Origin: Erinaceus europaeus
Lineage: Eukaryota > Chordata > Mammalia > Eulipotyphla > Erinaceidae
Assembly (NCBI RefSeq): GCF_950295315.1
Contig: NC_080175.1
Location: 88,560,161-88,624,160 of the forward strand
DNA: 64,000 bases
Reading direction: 5' to 3'
A program made the position numbers and the translations under genes. Below, piece after piece: positions 1 through 10,700 of the stretch. Positions within the stretch are counted from its first letter, which is position 1. Every line of letters begins with the position of its first letter. Under the pieces are notes generated by a model. The model made no database searches and was not told the origin of the DNA. It saw only the letters and a program-made list of their open reading frames with translations.

Positions 1-302
1 TAGCTACAGTACTCACCTTGAATTGAATTGTGAGTGTTTCCGAGTGTTTCCACAGATAGAATTAACTTGTTATTTGATATCAACTAACAAGTATTAATAT
101 GGCTGACATTAACTGGTATTCTCTTCATTCATAAAGAAATGTGTTGCTAGCTTAGGATAAGATATAGACTATCCCTTAATTTAGTGTATTCCCTTTATAC
201 ACATAACTGTTAGTAAAATCTAGGTTGGTGATGTGTTCAGTATATATCTATTCAACATTTCAGCTTTACTTTTATCCATGAATGCTGAGTTTGTTATTTT
301 CT

Positions 303-618
303 TTTTTAAAATTATTTTATTTTATTTATAAAAAGGAAGTACTGACATAACCTTAGGATAAGAGGAGTACAACTCCACACAATTCTGACCACCAGAACTC
401 CATATCCCCTCCCCTCCCTTGATAGATTTTCTATTCTTTAACTCTGAGATTAACCCAAGGTCATTGTGGGATGCAGAAGGTGGAAGGTCAGGCTTCTGTA
501 ATTGCTTTCCTGCTGAACATGGGCATTGACAGGTCGATCCATACTCTTAGCCTGCCTGTTTCTTTCCCTAGTGGGGCAGGGTTCTGGGGAATCAGAGCTC
601 CAGGACACATTGGTGGGA
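303..618 (-). mobile_element. 5'-truncated L1 3' end
   Basis: Read on the minus strand this is the 3' terminal ~315 bp of an L1 3'UTR, ending in an A-rich tail (T-rich on plus at 303-345). It is flanked by a perfect 15-bp target-site duplication, AGTTTGTTATTTTCT, at 288-302 and 619-633, so both ends are genuine. The same 3' end recurs in this window at 4150, 12590, 30155, 33005, 36412, 51317 and 53340. It has no coding capacity; the short ORFs over it are chance. Confidence 0.85.
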
Positions 619-633
619 AGTTTGTTATTTTCT

Positions 634-1549
634 AAGAAAAATTCAATGCAATACAATGACGGTTTTCCTAGGAAACTTATCCCGTTTCAGAATATTGACC
701 TAGAACAAAAACCCTTCTCTTTCTTTCCCCTCTATAACTACAAAGTGTTACTCTAAATGTCTTTTCAAGTTTTTTTTTTTAAATACTGCCCTAAAGCACA
801 GGACTTTTCTACAATAGCAGAGTCTAGGAAGGAATCTATTGCTATAATTTATCAATAAGACAGTAACTGGCAAAGAACCAGTCAGAGATTTTATGGCAAA
901 CTCTGGATGTAAAAATGAGACTGGGAAGCAACTGAAAGAAATACTACAGAGAAATCATGTACATAAAATTTAAATCTATATGCTGTAGCCATAATTCTCA
1001 AAAAAATGACCGACAGTTATATTCTTTTTCTGAATATAGATTTCAAAAGGTATGAAGACATAAGTGACCTTTTTAAAGCAATTTGTAAAATTAACTGTGA
1101 ACTAGCTCTTCTCTTCTACTGTGAGAAAGCTCCCTTGCTACAGAAAAAATTGCAGTGGTTAAAAAGGTTAAATAAAATTAGCAAAATGTTTCAACCTGAA
1201 TTTTTAATGCTACTATACCCCAAAGTATAAGCTTGACTCATGTGCCATTCTCTCATCACCTTTTCTTTTCTATCACAGTTTTCTTTATAATAAATAAACT
1301 CCACTGCACAGCAATGTTTGCAAGTATTCTAAAAAATAATGCAACTAAACTGTGTAGTGTGAGCCCATTTTATTGAAAGGAAATCTTGAAAAAGCAGTGT
1401 TTATACATTATCTGTGCTCATAAAAAAACCATAAATACACAATTATTATTAGAATATATGTTTTCTTCCTAGAAAACAAAACAATTATGAATAATTTATT
1501 ATTTATTTAAAAGTTAAACTGAAATAACATTTTATCAATTAACCACATA

Positions 1550-1552
<3 letters not shown>
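634..1552. other. unique AT-rich DNA, nothing recognised
   Basis: No SINE or L1 motif and no convincing ORF. The 74-codon frame at 1006-1230 has no recognisable domain, no splice context and ordinary AT-rich composition. Confidence 0.5.
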
Positions 1553-1603
<51 letters not shown>

Positions 1604-1626
1604 TACACACACACACACACACACAC
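1553..1626. repeat. (TC)n(AC)n microsatellite
   Basis: A compound dinucleotide run: about 13 TC units followed by about 22 AC units with one AT interruption. Confidence 0.97.
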
Positions 1627-2171
1627 TATTTTCACTGTATTTTAAGTCCCATAGTCTATGAATATGCAGCTATCATAGCTCCTAGAGGAAATACATAAAA
1701 TATTGAAGAAAAGTAATTGAAAAGAGCTTGTTAGACAGATTTTTCAATAGAGGTAAATCTAGGGTAATGAAGATAAAAACATTATTAGTGTAATATTTAG
1801 GGGATTTCAATACCTGGGAACTTTTACCAACTTTAGGAAGAAGAGCAGGGAAAAGAGTATATACAACAACACAGAGTTATAGTTCACCCAAGAACTGACC
1901 CATCTGTGAGGGACATTTAAAAAGTAATGGGATTTTCCACCATCGACCACAATATACGAGACTTTCTGAAAGGAGTCCTCCCCCACACACAAAAAGATGA
2001 AACAAAGGAAGACATGTTTCAGCCAACAAGAAGAGCAGTATACTAGAACTAAGAACACAGTAAAAACTAGGGGAGAGCAGTATATAGTGAAAGGGAGGGA
2101 ATTAATGAAGAAAGAAGTTATATTAAATGTTAGTCAAAACTAACTTAAAAGGGACTTTTGAGGGGGAGGAA

Positions 2172-2370
2172 GAGATTGGTACATCTGGTTAAGTGTACAC
2201 ATTACAGTGCACAAGGACCCAGATTTAAGTCCCTGGTTTCCACTTGCAGTAAGAAAGCTTCACAAGTTGTGAAGCAGGGCTGAAAGTGTCTCTCTCTCTT
2301 TCCCCTCTCTACCTCCCCCTTTCAATTTATATCTATCTCTGTTTAATAATATATATATATATAAATAAAA
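2172..2370 (+). mobile_element. type B tRNA SINE, diverged
   Basis: The order is type B: tRNA-like head, ACAAGGACCCAG, AAAGCTTCACAAG, a CT-rich middle, then an AT-rich end containing (TA)n. The B box region is mutated (GATTTAAGTCCC instead of GGTTCGAGCCC), so this is an old copy. It lies within older L1-like sequence. Confidence 0.8.
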
Positions 2371-3245
2371 TATAGTTAAAAGGAAATTTTGAAATATGAT
2401 GTTAGTTATTACACTTATGGTAGCCACAATACAAAATAAGGAGGAGATATTTACAGAAAGTACAAACGAAATCAGTGAGGAACATATCACAGATAGAAAA
2501 AGATGGGCAAAAAAGTCAACAATTTAAAACAACTTCAAGACAAAAATCAGAAAGGACATCAGTAAACCACATATATCAATAATCAGCCTAAATATGAATG
2601 GCCTAAATTCATTTACCAAAAGACTTAAGAGTACCTTAATGGATTAAAAAATAGGTACCATCTACTATATATCTTCAGGAAACACACATTCAAAAACAAG
2701 ACAAATAGAAGCTTCATGTAAGAAGTTGAATCAAACTGTTCCAACTAAATGATTCAGAGAAAAGGGCCAGGATAGCTGTTATTTTCTCAGATAAAACAAA
2801 CCATTAGGTTAAAAAAAAGTATACAAAGAGGTACACTACATAATGATCAAAGGATTAATCCAACAAGAAGATAAAACCTATATAAATATGTGACCCAACC
2901 CAGGTGAACCCAAATATATAAATCAAATACTGAAATTAAGGAATAAATTGACAGCACCTCAATAATAGTAGGAGATCTTAACACACCACTCATAGCAAGA
3001 GACAGGTCATCCAGACAAGAAGTTAATAGGGAAACAGAAGTCTTAAATAAAGTCATAGACAAGAATGGAGCCAACAGATATTTTAAATGCTTTCCATCCC
3101 AAAGGAAATGAACTTCTCATGAGGGGTAAACCGTAGGAAAGTTACCAGTGGAGGGGATGACACACAGAACTTTGATGGTGAGGACTTGATGACAATCTCC
3201 CCTATTATTTTATAAGCATACAAAAAACGCAAATAAAAAAATTAA
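2371..3245 (+). mobile_element. old rearranged L1 (ORF2 endonuclease part joined to a 3' end)
   Basis: Positions 2560-3075 resemble the L1 ORF2 endonuclease region on plus. The reading AATATGAATGGCCTAAATTC near 2590 and an ATAGTAGGAGATCTTAACAC stretch near 2967 correspond to the conserved VNGL and IVGDxN-type segments. From about 3076 the sequence jumps to an L1 3'UTR end with an A-rich tail at 3225-3247, so most of ORF2 is deleted. Frames are broken throughout. The 1820-2160 stretch upstream may be more of the same L1 but is less certain. Confidence 0.65.
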
Positions 3246-3309
3246 AAAAGAAACATTCCAAGCTGAGTATTGAATTCCTGGTAATGGCAATTAAGAAACA
3301 ATTTTTCTT

Positions 3310-3570
3310 TTGTCTCTGATTTAGAATGTTTGGATATTATCCATTTTGTTCTCTGTAGGCTTGGTTGAAGATTTGTATATTTTATTGATGCTTCAAAGAA
3401 CCAGTTTTTACATTTGTTGACTGTGTTGTCTTTTTAGTTTCTAGTTCATTCTTATCCACTATAATTCTTTTTCCTGGTATTTGGCCTTTGCTAATTTTTA
3501 CTTAGTATAGATGCATTAGATGTAATCTTGATTGAATTTGTGATATTCTCCTGTCTCTTAAGTTAATCAT
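3310..3570 (-). mobile_element. L1 ORF2 fragment
   Basis: On minus, this looks like the L1 ORF2 segment between endonuclease and reverse transcriptase. The plus-strand reading TTGATGCTTCAAAGAACCAG is the reverse of a segment conserved across mammalian L1s. No open frame survives. Confidence 0.55.
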
Positions 3571-4149
3571 GCATTTGTAACTATTACTTTTTAAATTATT
3601 TTTTGTTTACAATGTACATCATAATGTAGGAATTAACTTCTTATACATTTTTCATTCCCAGTACATGATTTTTTTAAATGATCTACTTATTTAAGATTAC
3701 TGCTGACTTCTATAGGAGTCATAATAAATGAGAGGATTGTGGACTAAGTGTTGTGTCAATTGGTGGAGGTAAACCATGGAGAGACAACTACTATGATAAA
3801 CATTCTGGAAGAGACCTGATTTATGTGCATGACGTTATGTTATCCTTCCCCTTTGGAGAATCAGATAAGAGACACGGTTGTCTACTGACTGTCAGTATAC
3901 TTCTTGGGGTCTATACAGATCCCTACCTGAGGAGAGTATATTTTGTCTAGAATGCTTTCTATGTTATACTCTTCTCTGTTGTATCATCCAGTATTTCTCA
4001 TTTCAGTTTTGCTGCCTTGGACTTCAGCAGAACTAAGGCTGTGAGCATCACAATAATCCTCCCCTCTCCTCTCTAAGGTCTTTGGTTAAACTGGCAGCTC
4101 TGCCTTCTCTACCTGTCCGTCATCTGCACACTGACAGTTCTACACAGTT

Positions 4150-4588
4150 TTTCTTTTTAAATTTTTATTTATAAAAAGGAAACACTGACAAAAACCATAG
4201 GATAAGAGGGGTATAACTGCATACAATTCCTACCCCCAGAACTCCATATTCCCTCCCCTCCCCTGATAGCTTTCCTATTCTTCATCCCTCTGGGATGGAC
4301 CCAGGGTCATTATGGTGTGCAGAAGGTGGGATGTCTGGCTGCTGTAACTGCTTCTCCACTGAACATGGGTGTTGACAAGTGGATCCATGCTCCCAGCCTG
4401 CCTCTCTCTTTCCCTGGGGAAGCAGGGCTCCAGAACACATTGGTGGGGTTGTCTGCCCTGGGAAGTCTGGTTGGCATCATGTTAGCATTTGGAAGCTGGT
4501 GGCTGAAAAAACAGTTAGCATACAAAGCCAAACAAATTGTTGACTAAGGACAGACTTTTCAACAAATTGTGCTTGGAAAGCTGGATAT
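4150..4588 (-). mobile_element. 5'-truncated L1 3' end
   Basis: The minus-strand L1 3'UTR end with its A-rich tail (T-rich at 4147-4170) is collinear with the copies at 303-618 and 30155-30560 but extends further 5'. The 76-codon plus frame and 73-codon minus frame over it are non-coding 3'UTR. Confidence 0.85.
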
Positions 4589-4602
4589 AAAAATGCATAG
4601 GA

Positions 4603-4808
4603 GGTCTTGGTGGTGGTGCACCTGGGTGAGTGCACATGTTACAGTGCACAAGGACCCAGGTTCGAGCCCCTGGTCCCCACCTGCAGGGGGAAAGCTTCAC
4701 AAGTGGTGAATCAGTGCTGCAGGTGTCTCTCTGTCTCCTTCTCTGTCTCCCTCTTCCTCTCAATTTCTGGCTATCTCTATAAAATAAATAAAGATTAAAA
4801 AATGTTTA
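4603..4808 (+). mobile_element. type B tRNA SINE
   Basis: A complete type B copy with an A-box-like GGTGGTGCACCTGGG and an intact B box GGTTCGAGCCC near 4660. Then come the conserved CCCCACCTGCAGGGGGAAAG core, a CT-rich stretch and an AATAAATAAAGATTAAAAAA tail. Near-perfect target-site duplication AAAAATGCATAGGA / AAAAATGCACAGGA at 4589-4602 and 4809-4822. This is the reference copy for type B in this annotation. Confidence 0.9.
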
Positions 4809-4822
4809 AAAAATGCACAGGA

Positions 4823-5042
4823 AGGGAGTCAGCCGTAAGACAATGGGTTAAGTGCACGTGGCACGACACGCAAGGACTGGTATAAGGATCCCGGTTCGAG
4901 ACCCTGGCTCCCCACTTGTAGGGGAGTCGCTTCATAGGTGGTGAAGCAGGTCTGCAGCACCTCTCTCCCCCTCTCTGTCTTCCCCTCCTACACACGTTTT
5001 CTATATCAATTTCTGTCACACAACTACTGTATCTGTCTGGTG
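4823..5042 (+). mobile_element. type A tRNA SINE, atypical 3' end
   Basis: Type A head (GGGAGTCAGCCGTAAGACAA, B box GGTTCGAGACC) and core (CTTGTAGGGGAGTCGCTTC), directly abutting the duplication of the preceding SINE. The usual CCATTTCTCTCTGTCC and AAC-rich tail are replaced by unrelated sequence after about 4990. The copy is either 3' truncated or rearranged. Confidence 0.8.
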
Positions 5043-5638
5043 TCACCTCTAACGCGGTTCTTGTTTGTCTGTTTTGAAGAATATGCTTCAGCTTCACCCA
5101 AGGGTTATAGCATTTCCTCAGTGGTGTCTCATTCACACAAAATTGTTAGTTTTTTACTCTTGTGAAGGAATGTCCTATGTCTTTGTTTTCCTTATTGTTT
5201 TAAGGTACTAAAGTTCTGGTAAATTGTTATAGCATTAAAGGAAAAATAGTCAACTTTATTTGAATCCCAGAGTAATGATTGTATAGATAGAATTGCATTC
5301 ACTTTGTTTTGCATTCACATATTTATACATTACCAGATAATGCTTAATTATTTTTTCTAACTGTGCTTTTAAATTTCTAAAATGTAATGTCCCATGTTAT
5401 AATAAATACTCTTACTTTGCTTCATAAATTTTCTCATTTTGGTTATTTGTGGTTTTGGTTGAATTCCTCATTATTTCTTCTCAGCTAGTATTCTACTTGA
5501 ATATATCTAAATTTTACACTAATTATTAGAGATATTTTAAAGTTGATTGGAATCATAAATATATGTGAATTGACATACATAAATGACTATGAGTCTATCT
5601 TTGATAGTCATGGTCCCTGAAGTCAGCACTGTGTTTTG
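5043..5638. other. unique AT-rich DNA, nothing recognised
   Basis: No repeat family or coding signal seen. Confidence 0.4.
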
Positions 5639-5639
5639 T

Positions 5640-5973
5640 TTGCCTCCAGGGGTTATTGCCAAGTCTCAGTGCCTGCACTACTGATTGACTGCTCCTGGAG
5701 GCCATCTCTTTTCCATTGTTGTTGTTGTTGCTGTTATTGTGGCCGTTGTATTTGCACTATTGTTGTTGGATACACCAGAAAGAAATTGAGAGAGGAGGGA
5801 AAGACAGAGACCAGAAGAGAAAGATAGGCACCTACAGACCTGCTTCATGGCCTGTGAAGTGACCCCGCTCCCGCAGGCGGGGAGCCTGGAGTTCCCACCT
5901 GGATCCTTAGGCCAGTCCTTGTGCGTCCTGCCATATAAGCTTAACCTGCTGTGGTACTGCCTGGCCCCCAGCA
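5640..5973 (-). mobile_element. type A-long tRNA SINE
   Basis: A long-form type A copy on minus. Besides the tRNA head, core and AAC/GTT-rich tail it has an extra 3' module of about 60 bp, here at 5642-5702. The module is bounded by the inverted repeats GCCTCCAGG (5642-5650) and CCTGGAGGC (5694-5702). The B box is degraded. Confidence 0.85.
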
Positions 5974-6204
5974 TCATATTATGTGTTTTGCCTTTTTACT
6001 TACCTTCCACCAACTTCTAGTGTCACTTCAATTATAACTTTACTTCTCCTAACTCCAATGTTTAGGCAATCCAATGTTAATATATTGTGTGGCATTTTAT
6101 ATGTATTTTATACTAATATCATACACATCCACAAACTTTTCTTTTCCTCACACATGTGCAATTACCCTGTTCCCAGGTAATTTCTTTCGTTCTTTTTACT
6201 TTGG

Positions 6205-6341
6205 AGTGGATGGAAGGAGTGAGGAAGGCAGAAAGACATGATACCATTCATGGTGTTCCTCTGTGGTATCTGAGCTCAAACAGGGTCCTTGAACATGGTA
6301 AATTGTGTGTTCTGTCAAGTGAGCTATTTTTCTGATCCACA
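6205..6341 (-). mobile_element. old tRNA SINE fragment
   Basis: On minus it keeps the purine-rich GAGTGAGGAAGGCAGAAAGA-type segment and a degraded tRNA-like head near 6270-6340. Too diverged to assign to type A or B with confidence. Confidence 0.5.
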
Positions 6342-6779
6342 TTGCTGGACACTTCAAATGTCTCTGAGTTTATGGTTGTTTCACTGTACTGGGTATTCTA
6401 CAGAATTCCCTCACCTTACAAATCTATTTGCTTCAGTTTGAAATAACATACCCCTTCTTTCCTATCATTTTTGTGTGGCTAAAAGCTTTCTCAAACAATT
6501 GTAGGACTGAGAAAATTAGGACCTGGACTAGAAGAACAACCTCTAGAACTTTATTTCATGTGTAGCAAAATTGGAAACACCAGAGAGATCAACAAACTCC
6601 GTGCATTCACTCACTATGTATCCATTAATATTGGGGGTGGAGTGGTAATGAGAAAGTGATAGTAGATTGTATTTTCCCTGGGTTGTAAAAGAGGAAATAC
6701 TGGTTTATCATCCTCTGGAGAAATATTTTACATTCTAAAAGGAGTTAGAATAAAAACTTAGAATTCTGAAGAGGCCAAG

Positions 6780-6813
<34 letters not shown>

Positions 6814-7180
6814 CCTTCTTCTTCTTCTTCTTCTTCTTCTTCTTCCTCTTCCTCTTCTTCTTTCTTCTTCTTCTTCTTCTTCTTCTTCTTCTTCTTCTTC
6901 TTCTTCTTCTTCTTCTTCTTCTTCTTCTCCTTCTCCTTCTCCTTCTCCTTCTCCTTCTTCTTTCTTCTTCTCCTTCTTCTTCTTTCTTCTTCTTCTTCTC
7001 CTTCTTCTTCTCCTTCTCCTTCTTCTTTCTTCTTCTTCTTCTCCTTCTCCTTCTTCTTTCTTCTTCTCCTTCTCCTCCTCCCTCTCCCCCTCCCCCCTCC
7101 TCCTCCCCTCCCCCTCCCCCTCCCCCTCCTCCTCCTCCTCCTCCTCCTCCTTCTTCTTCTTCTTCTTCCTTCCGTCTTTC
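6780..7180. repeat. (ATC)n(TTC)n(CTC)n triplet microsatellite
   Basis: About 400 bp of almost unbroken homopurine/homopyrimidine triplets. It starts with about 11 ATC units (6780-6812), runs through TTC and TCC/TTC mixtures, then CCT and CCCTCC units (7070-7150), and returns to TTC. The long Lys/Glu/Arg/Asp-only minus-strand ORFs here (134 and 151 codons) are translations of this repeat. Confidence 0.98.
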
Positions 7181-7189
7181 TTCCTTTCA

Positions 7190-8050
7190 AAAATCAAGGG
7201 GACCAGCATAGGCATGGAGGGCCTGACTCATACTCAGTTTTTCTCAGCATTTCTTCCAGACTTCCTTCATGGCTGTGTTTATGATAATATCTGCTTATAA
7301 CCACAGGGATAAGACATTCAGAAACCACAGTTGACTTTTGCTATAAAGTATATAATAATAATAGCTGCCCCAAAGTTATGTACACATGTAGATAATTAAT
7401 AATAAAAGTAGATATGAGTAACTTTTATCACAGCTGCATCAAAATTGAGAATGAACAAAAGAAATGGTAACTTACCTCTAAAGAGCTAAATGAAGAAAAA
7501 AATATGACTTTTGCATTTTTTTCCAATAGGGCTGAACAACCTGTATTATTTTTATGGTCTATTCTTAGAACATAGGGTTTCTCCAAGACTTATTTTAGTC
7601 CATGCTTAATAGAAACTAGCATCCTTTTCTTTGGAGAAAAGTTGTAGGTTAAATACTTTGTATAGGGAACTCACTAGTAACAATGTAAGTGACCATAGTA
7701 TTGCACCCATATGCTTCTACCACTTGCATGGTAGTTTGCACATTTTTTTTCTCTCTACATTGCTGTTCCACTAGCACATTTTCATTGTTTTGATTTGCAG
7801 TCCAGCCTACTTAGTTCTTCAGTTTAGGATTTTAAAGTCATGAGAGAAATCATCTACTTGAACGAATACCTGATATTAAGACAACCATGTTTCCCTACAT
7901 AAATAAATACAAAGTTGTGGCTAGATTATTAGGCAGACTCTAAATTATTAAACACACAATAACATCTTAATAACTTATATTATTTATATTTGTCAAATTA
8001 GTGCTTATTTTATGATATGGGGATTAGTAACTATATATATTTTCTTATTT
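7190..8050. other. unique AT-rich DNA, nothing recognised
   Basis: No SINE, L1, LTR or coding signal that I can defend. Confidence 0.4.
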
Positions 8051-8054
8051 TTTA

Positions 8055-8298
8055 TTGTCACCAAGGTTATTGCTGGGGCTCAGTGCCAGCACTACAAATC
8101 CATTGTTCCTGGTGGCCATTTTTTTTTAAATTTTACTCAGTAGGACAGAGAGAAGTTGAGAGATGAGGGGAAGATAGACACCTGCAGACCTGCAGACCTG
8201 CTTGAATGAACCCCCTCTGCAGTTGGGGAGCCAAGGTCTTGAACTTATGCTTAGTACTATGTGCTCTTAACCTGGTGTACACTGCCTGCCACACCCTC
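8055..8298 (-). mobile_element. type A-long tRNA SINE, deleted tail
   Basis: The minus-strand A-long module (plus: AAGGTTATTGCTGGGGCTCA at 8064) is followed by a shortened tail, the purine-rich region and a degraded head. CCTGCAGACCTGCAGACCTG (8181-8200) contains a small internal duplication of the GCAGACCT motif. Confidence 0.75.
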
Positions 8299-8317
8299 CA
8301 ATCCTGCTCCACATTCT

Positions 8318-8343
8318 CCTCTCTCTCTCTCCCTCTCCCTCTC

Positions 8344-8381
<38 letters not shown>

Positions 8382-8456
8382 TCCCTCTCTCTTCTTCCTC
8401 TTCTATTCTCTTCACTTCCCTTTCTCTCTTCTCCTATTCTCTCCCTCTCCTCTCTT
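8318..8456. repeat. (CT)n/(CTCCCT)n pyrimidine tract
   Basis: A pyrimidine-only simple repeat of about 135 bp lying between two SINE remnants. ORFs across it (64-92 codons, Ser/Leu/Pro or Arg/Glu only) are not genes. Confidence 0.95.
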
Positions 8457-8634
8457 TTCATTTGTTAGGATAGGGAGAAGGTGAAAGAGAGGGAGAGGCA
8501 GAGAGACATCTGAGGTACTGGCTTTATAACCTGTGAAGCTTCACCCATGTAGATATGGAGCAGGAGTTTTAACCCAGGTCCTTGTCCATAGCTATTTGTG
8601 CACTTCTACAAGGTGTACTACCGCCAACTCCTCA
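8457..8634 (-). mobile_element. old tRNA SINE
   Basis: On minus it shows the purine-rich segment (AGGCAGAGAGACATCTGAGG), CTGTGAAGCTTCACCC and a mutated head ending at CTACCGCCAACTCCT. The pyrimidine expansion next to it replaces the tail. Confidence 0.75.
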
Positions 8635-8639
8635 GTTTT

Positions 8640-9574
8640 ATAGATTTGACACTGAATAAAGTCACAAAGTTGTCTAATAGAGAAGCATGCAACTTTAATT
8701 CTTTCAGACAGAAAAAAGGGCTTCTTTTCTTCTTAATGTTAAGATCTGTTGTTATTTTTTTATGCTGGCACATAAAAGGAATTGTATTTCAAGCCCCAGA
8801 GTATTGTATATTTTGAACAAATGCCTTTTGCACTTAATGTGCTGTTCCAGGAACATCTAGGGAGTGAGGAAAACTTCTCTGCACATCTCTAATTCAATTC
8901 TCCTTCATTGTTTCCTGAGCTTTGACTTCATGAACCATATTTCTCAAATAAATGGCATCTATACCTCTGAAAGGAGACTCATGTAACTCCATTTGAAAAT
9001 TATAACAACAGAAATTTCCTTTATTTTCACGTCTTATATAATTTGAAGTAAGATAACTAAATAAGTGAGGAACATAAGCTTTTGTTAAATATATTAAGAT
9101 TATATATTTGAAACAATGAACAATTAGCTATGACAGAATTAATTTTGCAAAGGCAATGAAATTTTGTAGAATATTCTTAGGCCATGATATTGTCACAAAA
9201 CATTGATATAGATTGTAGTTATTCAGCTGAATCTCAGTTTTTATCATTTTATAGAAAGATAACATAAAACATATTTTGAAGTAAATTAAGAATTTTTCTA
9301 GTTACGGGAAGAAAGTATTTTTTGATGGAGTCAAGTTTCCAGTTTGCTTATTAGTGAAGACTTAATTTTAGTTATAGTTCCCCTTCTATATAGTTCCTTT
9401 GGTTACAGGAACATAGTAAAAAGGGGTCAGGTAGAAGAAATAAGAAGTGGAACAAAAAAAATTCAAAAGCAGCTTTACCATGATTTTTCAAAGCATGAAT
9501 GTCCATGAATAAGCAATAACATATAATGTAGCCTATTTTTTTAAATAACTCACATAGATGATGAGCCTTCTTTT
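8640..9574. other. unique AT-rich DNA, nothing recognised
   Basis: No repeat family or coding signal recognised in this interval. Confidence 0.4.
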
Positions 9575-9792
9575 TAATTTTTATTTATTATCTTTATTTA
9601 TTTACTGGATAGAGACAGCCAGAAATCAAGAGGAAAGGTTGGGATAGAGAGGAAGAGAGACAGAGAGATACCTGAAACACTGCTTCACTACTCATGAAGT
9701 TTTCCTCCTACAGGTGGGGACTGGGGACTCAAACTTGGGTCCTTGTGCAGTGTAACATGAGCACTCAACCAGGCGTGCCACCACCCAGCCCA
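9575..9792 (-). mobile_element. type B tRNA SINE
   Basis: Minus-strand type B: plus reads TTTATTTACTGGATAGAGAC, then the purine-rich part, a GCTTCACTAC core and a head ending GCGTGCCACCACCCAGCCCA. Moderately diverged. Confidence 0.85.
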
Positions 9793-9814
9793 ATATAGAC
9801 TATCTTAATGCATG

Positions 9815-10010
9815 TATTTTGTTCTTTTTATTGGGGTATTAATGTTATGCAGTAAATACAGTTGTTGATATGTGTGTAGCAGTTCTTAATTTTCTATAAA
9901 AAAATCTCTCACCCCCCCAGCTTATGTTCTATTCTACTGTTAGGGCCTGAACACTTTTTGGTTGAAAACACTAAACACAGCCTAAGTTCTAGCATGTACT
10001 TTCCATTTCT
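9815..10010 (-). mobile_element. older L1 3'UTR fragment
   Basis: A minus-strand L1 3'UTR segment resembling 15920-16080 (both contain a run like TTCTGAACCT/GGACCTGAACC on plus and CA-rich ends). Confidence 0.45.
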
Positions 10011-10017
10011 TTTTTTA

Positions 10018-10202
10018 ATTGTTCTTAATATTTTTTAATTTATTTAATTTTGTTAGTGATTTAATATTGGTTTACAAAATTATGAGATGACGGGTATAAT
10101 TCCATACTGTTTGTGTCACCAATGTTTTGTGTCCCCATTTCCTTCACTGGAAACTGCAGTAGTTCTCCCAAGGCTACAGATAAGGGTTGACTATTATTTC
10201 TA
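10018..10202 (-). mobile_element. L1 3' end, second 3'UTR subtype
   Basis: A-rich tail on minus (T/A-rich at 10011-10045) followed by a 3'UTR also seen at 41860-41990, 56090-56300 and 61610-61850. The shared segment reads GAAACTGCAGTAGTTCTCCC on plus at about 10149. The 5' end stops exactly where the LINE-tail element at 10203 begins. Confidence 0.65.
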
Positions 10203-10430
10203 TTCTTCTTCTAGCGTTTGCCCTTCTTCCGTAGCCAGTCAACAGCGTCAGGTTGAGCCTGATGTCTGCTTGTTGCTGGCTTTGAAAGTGACTGGGATCC
10301 ATGTGGATTCAGTCGGCTAGGAAGGATCGTCAGTTTCCCCAATAAATGGGTACTCACGGGATGCACCACGAGAAGGTCGATCCAATGCATCCCATTATTT
10401 CTGTAACTGGTGGGAGCAAAGTCATGTCTG
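10203..10430 (-). mobile_element. short element with a jockey-like LINE 3' tail
   Basis: On minus, the last ~62 bp (10207-10270) are almost identical, with one difference seen, to 38531-38596, the 3' end of the jockey-like LINE at 38 kb. Both end in the stop codon followed by GAAGAAGAA. The preceding ~165 bp (10271-10430) do not match the 38-kb LINE. This is the organisation of a SINE carrying its partner LINE's tail, but an internally deleted LINE would look the same. The 76-codon minus ORF 10211-10441 reads through the junction and is probably not a gene. Confidence 0.6.
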
Positions 10431-10431
10431 C

Positions 10432-10700
10432 TGTATGGCACAGCCCCAGTAGGCTCGAGCTAACTGCAAAGCAGAAAGGCCTGGACTAAACTGAAGCTGT
10501 TTTTCCTTACATTGATAATTTAAAGACCTATTGGCTAATGAAAATATACAAATAATACCTGAGGACAATGGCGGAGGTCGGGCCTGCTATGTGACATAGT
10601 CCCAGCAGGCTAGGGCTAACTTCAAAGCAGGGAGTCCTAAGACTAAACTGAAGCTATGTTTCCTTACATCGATAATTTAAAGACATATTGGCTATATTGC
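10432..10700 (+). repeat. tandem duplication, ~158-bp unit, in ERV-like DNA
   Basis: Two diverged copies of one unit start near 10432 and 10590. Shared segments include AACTGAAGCTGTTTTTCCTT / AACTGAAGCTATGTTTCCTT and TTGATAATTTAAAGAC / TCGATAATTTAAAGAC. The second continues into CAATAAAAGGAGATCCCTGG. A duplicated retroviral control region is a plausible reading. The strand is assumed from the downstream LTR. Confidence 0.6.

Noticed and set aside
4603..4680. tRNA genes at SINE heads (intact A and B boxes here and in other SINEs)
   Set aside because: The tRNA-like heads lack a foldable cloverleaf and are joined to SINE bodies.
6735..7215. Minus ORFs of 151 and 134 codons, rich in Lys/Glu/Arg/Gly with an Asp run
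   Set aside because: They are translations of the TTC/TCC/ATC microsatellite; two frames are open at once because the repeat has no stop codons.
8206..8484. 92- and 70-codon plus ORFs and a 64-codon minus ORF
   Set aside because: Driven by the (CT)n/(CTCCCT)n tract and SINE sequence.
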